DNA of 64,000 nt from positions 8,941,868-9,005,867 of the forward strand of contig OZ038322.1 of the NCBI GenBank assembly GCA_964035795.1. Direction: 5' to 3'. The notes under the pieces were generated by a model. That model saw only the letters and a list, made by a program, of their open reading frames with translations, did no database searches and was not told the DNA's origin. A program made the position numbers and the translations under genes. Shown here one piece after another: positions 14,101-26,200 of this stretch. Source of the DNA: Pterobdella sp. o SKG-2022. Taxonomy: Eukaryota > Annelida > Clitellata > Hirudinida > Piscicolidae. The stretch's first letter is position 1, and each line of letters opens with the position of its first letter.

Positions 14101-15752
14101 GGACAACTGCATACCCGCCACTATGCTCTGATCCTCACTACTCGACAACATCACTGCTATCTCACTGATGCATGTTATATCACTCTTATAATAGATAGTC
14201 AATATAATGATCTACCAATTGAGTCACACAAGCCTACCACAAGCACTTTTAATAGATGTTAATGTTGGTGAACAAGGTCATAACACCAATATCCTTCTAC
14301 AACAACGGTTAAACCAGAAACAAAGGATAATAATAGCAATTTATACAGCCTCAACAATAACATCTGAGAAAAATAACAACGGCAGCAACAATAACAGGGA
14401 GCATCACATGTCGCACCTGGAGATGTTGCAGGTATGTAGCACCTGGGTGAGATCCTGCACCTCGCCATGGTACACCAACCTCATCAGCGAGTGCAGGCAT
14501 TTGCTTCTTATTGTTGGACTCGCCTTCAGTGTTTAAATAGAGATTATGGTGTGTTTAACTCCATAAAAATGAGACTATAAAAAATGATAATAATGAATTA
14601 AATTATTTTTCCTTTTTTCGATTTTGATGAAAAAAAAATTTGATTTATAATTATAAAAAACTTTATGCAAAAAATTGATTTGTGATGTGAATACGTAGAA
14701 TGGAATAAACTGAATATGAAATGAACTGACTGAAGAAACATAGACTTCATGAATGGCTGGGAAGAGGGTCTTGATGAAGGTCGATGTGACATCCTGCTTC
14801 AACAGATCTATGCGCTCATCTGTCCATCAGCAAAGCATCATTAACCAACTAGATTAATATCTTTTCAATCTGGTTTCATCCCCACTATATTGAGGAAGGT
14901 CAGATTTAAAGCAACCACTTTTAAACACTCCACCAAATCAATTAACCTAACTTCTGTTAACCAAAACTCCATTCTTTCTTGGAAAAAATTAATCCGCAAA
15001 ACATGAGTTTTTGAAACAGATAATGATGAAACCTTTAAGAATGATATTCTTGTTGTTGGCATCCTCTTTATCCACACCCTCCTCCACTTTGTTATTGTTG
15101 CTAGTGGGAGCCACCCTACGCACTCTTCTGGCTGTCCCTGTGTCCTCATTCACCTGCCAACCATTTATCAATGACCAGTACTATCGAGTCTCCATCAAGC
15201 ATTAAGTATACCAAATTGTTTATTCTTATGAAACACTATAAAGTTATAAGCCTTATTTTATTTTTTATAACATTTATATTTTTCATAGATTAAACAAAGA
15301 TCTTTAATCTGTGTTTATATAAGTGAGTGAGGCAACTATGTTTAAAAAGCTAATGAACCTAACTTCAAATTAGAATGGATAAAGTAACACTGGAAAAACC
15401 CAATCAAATTCATTTTACAGCCCGTTTTCTCAACGAGTTGAAAGCCACAAAGAATTTCAGAGCGCACACACAAAAACACATAACACTATCAAAAGCAACC
15501 TGTCTCATGAACTTAAAGTCGATGCAGTAGTTGTTGCCCATGATGCTGATGGATACCTCACTCTCTCCTGCCTGCAGTGCACTCTGTCAGGTGCATGCAT
15601 AGGTGAAGTGTTTGTAAGATGATAAAAGAAATAGGTAAGTATATTGGATGTATAAATTAGTAAATAGATAAAGAGATGAATAGAAAGATGGGAAGATAGA
15701 CAGATAGATAGAAAGTAAGATAGATAGATGAAAAGAAAGATAAAAAGAAAAA

Positions 15753-15783
<31 letters not shown>

Positions 15784-18700
15784 AATAGACAGATAGCTAG
15801 ATAGACAGATAAGCAGATAGATAAATATAATGAGTGAACAACTAGTTGAATAGATTAATCAGTTGATGGGTAAAAATATATAGAACAAATATGAACTTGA
15901 ACATCAATCAAACTTTTCAACATAAAACGGTAGGTATCATAATATCCACGTGAAAAATCATTAACATTTTCTTTTCAAGTGAAACACAACACACAACAAC
16001 AATCCCAACTCCCACCTCAATGATAGAACAGTCAGCGAAAGAGTACGACCTCCACACATTGAAGCCATCCTTCCACATCCACTCCACCCCCTTCACCTCC
16101 CTAGAGTCAGCATTCCCTGCCATCTGTTGCACAACTTCATCTATAGAGAAGATTCCATCTTTGGGCAGAGGAGGCATCAGCTCCCTTAATGAGGGTGGTT
16201 TAGAGGGTGCTTGGTGTATGTGAGATTTATTTTGTTTCTGAATGTTTTGATTTGCTGTTCATGCAGCGAGTGCATAACGTTTGAAAATATTTTATATAAA
16301 AATAGTAGGCTCTTTTTTCAAGTGGTTCATTTGTACATATTGAAAGCATTTTTATATTTTTCTCAATTCTACACACATAAGGCATTTTTTCCACTAGATT
16401 CTATTTCAATTGATTCTATTATATAATATTTCAGTACATTCCTAATATGTTTTGAAAAACCCTTGTGAAAGTACCAAAAAATCAATGCTCTCAAACTAAA
16501 TTAAAAGAAAGTTGCTTTCATAACACGATTAAAAAATTAGTAGCTATTCAAAAAAATTTTTACGTCGATTTATGGAAGAACTTTAGTAAATTTATTAAGA
16601 AGACAACAGCTATAATAAGTTTAGCCTTATCATAAAGCATTAGCAAAAAATTTGATAGGGATAAACTTATCGAAAATTATAGCTTTTTTTCCCTCAATAA
16701 ATTCACTAAAGTTCCTCCTTGAATCAACGTAAAAAAATTGTTAAATATTATTTATAAGTAAATTAAGCTGTCTCTGAAAAGCTAATAGCTATAATAAAAA
16801 AATACTTGAATTTATACCTACAAAAAAAACATTATTATAGAGTTGAAGAAAGCAGTATTTGTAATAACCCAACGATGATTCATCATTAGATGGACTGAAA
16901 TAAAAGTTGTGTGTATATTTATAAGCACAAAACAGCTGGTACGAACCCCACTAGAAAGACAATCTCAAAGTACTCTTGGGGACTCCTTGACACCACCTTT
17001 GTACAATAATAATAATAATAATATAAATGATAATCGTATCAAAGACGATGATAATGATTATGAAAAGAATAACACAAATAACAAGGATTAATATCATAAA
17101 CGAAATTAGGAAATCTGTAGTACAATGAAAAAAAAAGAAAATAACAACAATGACAATAACAATAAAAAAAAAAAAAATTATAATAATAACAAAAAAATCA
17201 TAATAATAATAAGACTCAGCGCCTCACCTCAAGAGGATTACCAGGAGCATTGGACTTCTTCACCAGAAGGTTCGACAGCGTTTCTGCCACATCTGAACAT
17301 CCATCAGTGTAATTTATATAGATATGCACTATTTCTACAGTAAAACTTCAAAATATGAGAATTTATAAGCACACGTGAAGAATTTTTATTGAGCTAAAAT
17401 TTTCAACAAGTAAAACCTTGTCATAACTCATAATCTGAAGTTTTACTGTATTACTGTAGAAATTCATGTTTACAAAAAAGCATACAATGTCTCTAAAAAA
17501 CTATATTTAACTTATCACAGTATCTCAACATGTACCGCCAAGAAAGGAAGATTTTTTAAGATTATTATCATTGAAGGACTATTATGATGTTTTGAACACA
17601 GATTATTATAGTTATAAGACAGCTTTAAAACCATTATAACTTCATATGTATAGTTTCACACATTAATATAGGCACGAACTTCATCTCCCCACCAATATTA
17701 AACCATTAAAATGATCACCACTTATTAACCCCACGCAACATAGTGAACAACTAAACAATAATCAATCAATAACAAGAGATTGATTGCAACGTACCCATCT
17801 TCATCAAAATCACTGCGACATCAGGGCAGGAAGAGAGGATGGTGGTGATGCATCTGATAGTGGAGATGCTGATGGCCGTGCTGATGCGGGGAGGTGTTAA
17901 GGTAATCTGAGGAGAAAGGGGAAATAGATGAAGTAATATATGCTATTATAGATGGTAAAAGTTTAGATAATGGATAGTTGAATAGATAGGAAAATTCAAT
18001 ATCTATCTATCTGTTTATTTACCTGAAATAATCAATATACAATCATCCATCCATTCTGCAGCCCACAAAAAGCCAATCACACGCAAGGCACTCACCAGCT
18101 TGATGACGTCACTAAGAAACTCCCCGCCAGCGAGCTTCCTGAGTACTTGTTGGTTGTGTTGGAAGTTTTCGACCAAGTGGTATATGCATTGACACACTTT
18201 CTCTAAGCATTTGTTGTCCTGTGGTGGTGGGGGTGGTTGGCGCCATGTTTTGAGGCCGCTATGATGATAGTTTGAAACGATAATGATGATGGTGATGATG
18301 ATAACAATGATTTTGAAAACACAATTATAAATATGTTTATATAAAATAAAATAATTAAGATAAAACTGATAACAATAATGGAAGAAATATTAATGAAATT
18401 CCACAACTTTCAAAACATGAGGATGGTGACAGGAATGTGAATGATACTGATTATTATGATAATAATACCCATGATGATGCCATACCAAATAATAATGAAA
18501 GCAATGACATCATATGAGCGCAAGTGAGTGAGAAGATTGATACACAAAAAGCCTTCATTATAAAGTATTATTACACTAAGAAAAATGATGAAACTAATTA
18601 TAATGTTTTTAAGACTTCTTTAGAAGCAACAGTAATAATACATTCGAATCATTAAATGAAAATATATTTTACAATAAGTTAAGTCTTGTCATAAAACATA

Positions 18701-19154
18701 GTTAAAAGTTACGAAAAAATTTGTTATTTATAGCTTCGAAGACACCAATAATAAAGTGAATCATAAAAACTCGACAAAACTAGAATTTTTTTATTTTGAC
18801 AAAGCTTTTCGATATATTCCATATCATCATCAGGTAACCAACGGTTATTCAAGTTTTGTTTTGATTCACAATTTTGAGGCTAATTGTTCACAAATAATAA
18901 ACTAAAAAAAAACTTCGAATAAAACAAGATTATAAGTTTTTTTCAGTAAATCAAAACTTGAAAAGTTTAGTTGAAAAACAAAAACAATACTTTAAAAACA
19001 CGAATATCAATTCAATCGGCCTAAAACTGAAGGCACTAATAAAAACACAAAGGTTTATTGATAAAATGCACCAAGTTTTGCACTAGACATATACTGAGTA
19101 CAAGACATATATTGAATCCAGCCCTTAGTAAAGGAAAACGGGCTATAAAAAGGA

Positions 19155-19200
<46 letters not shown>

Positions 19201-20234
19201 GTTTTCCAATAAGCCTGTGTTTTGTTTATGCTTTACAAACAATATTGTAATAAAATGAATATACATATTAAATAGGGAAAGACACATTATTATGTAAGCC
19301 CAACCCTTGGTAAAAGAAAACGGGCTATAAGGAGGATATGATTGATTGATATTGAGTAGAAAAAAAAATTAAAGATTATACGTACACAAACATATTAAAC
19401 ATAAAAGTATACATATTGAGTAGATAAGTATATAATTAATTAAATGTGTCTAACCCATCCTAGCATGGAAACGGACGTTAAAAGATTAAATATGAAGTAA
19501 ATGTTGCAAGTGTATTAAGATATAACATGCAAACTCAACAATATAGCCACCCACATATGTATAATCATTAGAGTATTTAACATTAAGTACAACATTGAAG
19601 ACGTGTAACAATGAACCATGGTTAGGATATTAATATAATGGAAGGATTGATAAATAAAGCTATAGTATTGAATCGCTTGTAAAAACAAGTAAGTGTTAAT
19701 GAGATTTTGAATGAATGGTGCATTGAAAAGTGTGTATATGAATGGTTATAATAACATTAACGTCATTAATATTATCGCTTTAGCTATATTTGAACAAAAA
19801 AATACCAAAAAAACACAAAAGCTTAAAAATAGATAGATATGAAAGTAACATGAAAAAATAAAAACACAAAAGAACAAGAATTTTTTTTTGAATGGAGTAA
19901 ATCTAGCCACTCTCAGCATAGCGGGGATCAACCAGATTTAAAATCTTGGTATCTATCTATCTAATAACATAACTACAGTATTATCTACAACTTTCAACAA
20001 AAAAAAACATAATTATGTCAACACAAAACAAAATAATAAAGAAGAGAAACAACAATGACAGAAACTAACGTCATGATTCAGTCTGGAAGTGATGAGGGCA
20101 ACGAAGTCACTGATGAGGTTGAAGTCGTCGTCATTGAGTGACTTGAAGCAGTTGGCTGTGATGGATAGGGCCGTGCGCTGGGCTGGTGTCGAGAAAAAAT
20201 CTATGTACGTTAGACACGCTGCTACTCCATCCTG

Positions 20235-20294
<60 letters not shown>

Positions 20295-23200
20295 AAGGTT
20301 ATGTTGTTGTAATGATATATGGACTTCGTCATTGTAAATGTATGCATTTGAGTGGAGCATTATTATGTTATCAAAGATTGTTCTTTTAGTTATAAAAAGA
20401 ATGAAGTAGAGTGATGGAACACATGTTGCATTGTTGCCCTTGGAAGGCACCCGGTATGATGATTGATGTATGGCGAAACACTATTTCGGTAGGATTTCAA
20501 ATTTTTCAAAAAGAAATAATGAAACATTGTACATGCTTCATTAGATGTAGTTCACCAAATAGAATGAAAAATTCCTATTAAAGATTTGATTGGTAGATAT
20601 TTGAACCTATTGTAAACTTGCTATAAGTAAAACTACAAATAGACACTGCTACCCATGAATATAACTTATAAGTGATAAATAGGCTATAGAGGACAACAAT
20701 GATGATGAGCATGAACACACCGCCTGGAGGATGATCTTGTGGTGCCTCCTCGATATCATCTCCAATGCCTGCAGAGCCTGTTCTGCCACATCCAAGCAGT
20801 GGATCGATTGCAACTGTTGGCGATGGGTGCTAGCATTATGAATGCATTCATTTTTGGGAAATATACAACAGTGGCTTAGCTTAACGCCGTAATAAATTAA
20901 ATTATAAATGCGTTGTGTTGTAAACTGATGTCAACTATTGATTGAAAATTTGAGGCTAATATGAGAAAAAACCTTCTCGAGGAAAACAGGAACGAACTCA
21001 GCTATTATCGGCACAGATCTGTTTGATCATATACATCTATATGCAAGATGGTAATAAGGATAGAAATTATATCAATTTGAATACAATAAAAACAACAAAA
21101 AAATACATGAAAACGTAAACACGTAAATTATATATACAAGCATAACAACAACAAAAACTACAACAGACATTTCTGGGACTCATCCTTGATCCCCTTGACG
21201 ACTAATTAACAACGAAACAGACGCTTTTCGGCGGCCAATCAACAACAGCAACAACTACACAAAGATACCTAGGAAGGACTTCCATCATGTAAGTGAGAGC
21301 TCGACATGCATGGTGCATGAGGTGGAAGGTGGATGGGTGGCTATTAAGCTCCCCTGATGTGCCTACGTGGTAAAGTGGTTTAGTTGGATCTAATCTATTT
21401 TTAAAATTTTGTATTTATTTATCGATCTATTTACCTATCCAGCTATCTGTCTATCTATGTATGTATGTATCTATTTATCAATCAGTCTATCTATCTTCCA
21501 AATATTTAAATAAAGTATCAAACGTCGATAATAATTATATAAAGGTGTTAGGTATAATTACCTATAACAACCCGTCGAGTTAAACGCTAATGTTAACATA
21601 AAATTTCACTATCTTATATTCATATTTGAATTCCGTATCTTATATTCATTATTATTATTATTATATAACCCACAAAATGACTTTAAAAACTATAGAAACT
21701 TTGATTCTTGAGAAGAGAGGCTAGGATCGGAACGGCTTGCTTGACTGGGAAAGTCCCCAGACTCGCCTCGTTGCCCATAACCAACAACTATAAGTGATGA
21801 CGGTGATTTTGACTTGAATGAATACTTCGTTGAAGATGATGAAATATTGTTGAACACACTTGGGAAACTAGTGTCAGAGCGTTTCAATATAAATAATTGT
21901 TTGATAAATGTTATAATTTAAAAAACCGGTCAAATTAAAATAATTTTTTTAAAAACTAAAATAACTTCATTATTATTTTTTATGAAAACGACATATATTT
22001 GCATAATAAACAGATTCTCAACCTGGCACAAATCTGACACAGCTTCCAACTTCCTACCCTCATCTTTGCATTGTAATTCTTCCAGTAACTGCTTGTATAC
22101 TAAGGCATTTATCGATTTTTTATTCAGGTTGTTTAAATGTTATTGTATACAGTATAATGAATATAAAGCCATTACAGATATAATATAAAAACACCATATA
22201 TAAGTTATATGTCTAACCCATTCTAGCATAGAAATAGATACAAAGCAACGATTATGATGAGGATGATATGACTAGTGATAAACTATGTTGTATATTAAAA
22301 TTAGAAAACTATTAAAACATCAGTGAAACTAATTATCGGGAGAGTTATTAGATTGATTGAAAAGTAAATAGTTCTTTGATAGTATAAGAATAAAAAGAAA
22401 CGTAAAAGCATTGGACAAAGCTAGCGGAATAAGATGGTTTGGTGACCTTATGAAAAAAGATAGGAGCATTCATTACCAATCTCAGTATAGTGAAAATTAA
22501 AAAAGGTTAAAAACAATGGTATCTACATTCACAAAACTTTATTTGCTATTAAGTGAGCAAGACGTCAGTGAATTATGCTTGAGATAGTTGGGCATGTATT
22601 ATACCTTAAATAACCTTTGATTTTTCATATAGTACTCTCTAATCCCATAAAAACGATTTAAAGACGATAGACGATTATGTGATATAAACATAAAGATAAA
22701 CTTTTTCTTAATTAAAATATCAAAAAGTTTCATTATTATCTATAATTAATACTAATTAACATTATTTGAAATGCTACTGTACATGGAAACATTTTTATAT
22801 GGTTTGTGATATATGGTACAAGTAGCTAAATGGATGTTTCTGTTTTGCTTGAGTTCAAAGGTATTTTTCTATTAATAAACCACATATAACAACAAATTAG
22901 GTTTCTAATATATATAAGAAAATAGCCGTCTATTTCTCTATGATAAAAATATTTATAAACTTTGATACTGTTATTGAATATAAAAGCCAAATTTGAGTAG
23001 TTTTTGCTTGTAGAACCATCAAGAAGTATGTGAAGAAAGTAACAAAAGACACATTGATATCAAAAATATTAAAAATTTTGAAGACTTTTGACAGGGTTGA
23101 ACTCATTAAAATTTAGGCCAATTTTTTCAAGAATATCAAAAAAATGTAGAATTTTTGAACGCATTTCATAACCACATAGTATCATATGAGGTATAAAAAG

Positions 23201-26200
23201 AAAGTAAAAATAAATTTGTTTTTAGGGCTTGAAATATAAATTTTATGGCTTCTTACTTAATGGAAGTGAGCAAAATATGAATAACCTGGTGAAGTTCTTT
23301 GTATGAGTTGCTGAAACCTCGGCGCCAAATACCCAAAAAGTGCTGTATAATTGATAAGTTATTTTTGAGGCTTTAATTGCCAATAAAAAAAGCACTAAAC
23401 AATCTAAAATCCTTGCGCTGTTTTCAGCACAAGTTGTTCATGATCAATCTACTCATAAATATGATATATCATTACCATTGAGTCTGCCAACATCATTGAA
23501 GTCTGCATCCTGTATTATGCTGGCTAGAGATCCTGTTGTATATAATGAATAGAGGTTGTTAAAGGTAGCTAGGCAGATATAAATGGGTAAATAAATAAGA
23601 ATGAAAAATAGAACATATATATTTGATAGATACAAACAGTTGCAACAACAAAGAAACTAAACAGAGAAAAGCTGATTACGTGTGTTAAGTTAGATAAAAT
23701 AGATAGGTGAATAGATAGAAACAAAAAAAGGGAAAAATAGATAAAAAAATATATAAACAGAAATAGATTAACAGATACAAGCAGTGACAAAAAGAGAGAC
23801 TGATAGTGACCTGGGTTAAAGCCGAGACTGTTGAGAGCCTCATCAGTAATGTTATTGGTGGTAGACACTCTGCTGCTTGAAGCTGCTGTTAAAGAGCTGG
23901 TTGCCTCATTGCTGTTTTGGGAAGGCGACTGTAGGATAAAGACAATGGTTATTAATATAATTGGTGATAATTATGTTAAACACAATAATTACCACAAAAA
24001 TAAGCATAAAGTATTAAATGCATCACTCATAGAAAAGTACTCCGTTTTTTTTGAAAGAATGAAGCTTATTAAATTGCAGGTTTAAATAAGCAGCTGATTA
24101 TCCGTCTAGACGTCAAACTTGCGGGAAATAGACCCCAATATTAACCATGCCATAACAGATTATACTGCTCAACATGTCTTACTAACTGAAATTGACATCA
24201 GTCGGCCTAAATTATTGATAACACTTATAGGGTCATTTATGATATAAGCCACTTGAGAGAAATTTGTATATACTTTTAGCCCAAGCTAACCCTCAGCTTG
24301 AATTTATCAAATTCAAAATTAGCCGTTCCCAAATGTGATAAGTTGGTCCCACCGATATCAACTAGGATCACCCGCCAAGCCAAACGACAGATACCAAAAT
24401 ATTAGTTTGTCGATACCTGGTACTGGAGTATACTGATATCCAGGTTATAAGAGGAATGCAGCCTTTAAGCTAAGTTCTGCGTAGTTTAACGTCTTTGTCC
24501 AAGATCGATAATAAATTTCTTAAAAGAAATTTGAAAAAATTGAAATAAATCTAATATATATATATTTACAATTGATAGTTTAAAAATAAATATTAAATAA
24601 AAACAGCAAAAGCGGTTTCAAGCTGTAATAATATTCCTTGACATAGACCTTAAACGTTATTAGAATAAGCACTTTGAGTAAAAGGCTAATTGTCTTAATA
24701 ACTTGAATAACAGTATATTTCAGTAGAAGGTATTGACATAGCGGTATCCTGGTATCGTTGTCATTTGGTTCGGCGGATGTTGCTGACAACGACAAGACAA
24801 ACGGCCTATCCAAAATTCCGATAATTTCAAGTTGGAAGTCAGCTTTTACAGTCTGTAAGCATTTCCCAATGAAATGGCTCATTTAAAAAATTTTTTTTTG
24901 AAAGTTATCAATAATTTAGGTCGATTACTGCGACCTCATTACTGGACATTTCTAAGAGTAAAACCAATATGGTTAATAACAGTAGCTTAAAGCATGTTAA
25001 AATCAAATGTATGAGTAGTGTTAATGGAATTCTTTGTGATAACGAAACATTGAACTGAGCATTATTCAACTATGAATAAATATATAAAATAATGATTAAG
25101 AGCTTATGAATTTGAATTTTTTCAAAAGTTAAAACATTATAATATCCCTTAAAATTAAAGATTAAAAATGAAATTACAGTTGATTAGATAAACAAAAACT
25201 AAACAAGGAATAACGAAAAACAGGTGCAAGACCCAACTTATGTGATCTGTCATACATACATTTTGAATATTCTCATTGATATAATGTTCCTTATCTCCAA
25301 CCTCATTTGTTCATCAAGACTACAGTCATGTTGGAAGTTCCCATATAAAAATAAAGTTATCGTTATGATGATTTGTTGTTAAAAAAGTTAATTTCATAAT
25401 AATTATCCTCATTTTCCCTGTCATTTGATTGGGACCAAAACCATTCAAACGTCATCACCAAAAGAATGAGCTATAAGTTTTATTACAATATCACATGAAC
25501 AAAGGATATTCTCTCAAATCATCTTTTAATTGTAAAAAATTATGTTGGTAAATATTGTTTTCAGCTAAAGCTTCGAAGTTGGGATTTAATACCATTCCTA
25601 AACATAAATTACTAAACTTTTACTCAATAGTAAAAATTTTCAAGTAGAATATTCATCTGAGCAACCCACTATTTAATCAGACCATACAATAATACAGAAC
25701 ATGAAATGAGCTAAAATTTCTGTCATTAATTATTTTTCTTGTTTAGTGTCAAGCTCATTCACAATAGACCGAATATATGTTCAAGAAACGTCAAAAGCCA
25801 GGATAAAATCTTCATACAGTGCTATGGCCTTATTGTGTCATGTGTATGTGACTAAGCAAAAAACTTTGAAAATCCTTCAAAAGGCTATAACAAAAATATT
25901 TAGAATCTTATCATTAGTATGTTATAATAGAGAAAAAGCTACAGCAATATCTCACCCTTTCTCTTTCCATGTTACTCATGGCTTCTGCACCACTGAAGTC
26001 CTGAGTTGTTGAAGAGGATGAAGAAGATGATTTTTTCTTCACAATCTTTTTCAGTATGCCTTTATGCTTATCACTCTCTTCTTTTGTTTCTTTCTTAGCT
26101 GATTTATCGGATTTTTTACTAAAAACTTTTTTACTTTCTTCTGTTTTATTCTTCACAAGTTTCTTTCCTTTCTTCAATTTGGCTTGCTTCCTTATGACAC

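Larger units (their letters stand above)
17228..22099 (-). other. TRIP12: TRIP12 armadillo-repeat region, first block (exons 7-15, residues about 402-685)
   Basis: These exons encode the ARM-repeat superhelix of TRIP12, thought to hold substrate. Diagnostic pieces in order are [12 protein letters not shown] (22.0 kb), [18 protein letters not shown] (21.7 kb), [16 protein letters not shown] (21.3 kb), [15 protein letters not shown] (21.0 kb), [20 protein letters not shown] (20.8 kb), [19 protein letters not shown] (20.2 kb), [19 protein letters not shown] (18.2 kb), [17 protein letters not shown] (17.9 kb) and [18 protein letters not shown] (17.3 kb). Each matches the corresponding vertebrate segment in order. 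Exon 12 (20070-20231) has an acceptor directly preceded by a (CA)n tract. Confidence 0.9.

Noticed and set aside
18744..18845. Hammerhead ribozyme
   Set aside because: CTGATGA and GAAA are present, but an extra base breaks the usual core-stem II junction, and no stem I/III could be drawn with confidence.
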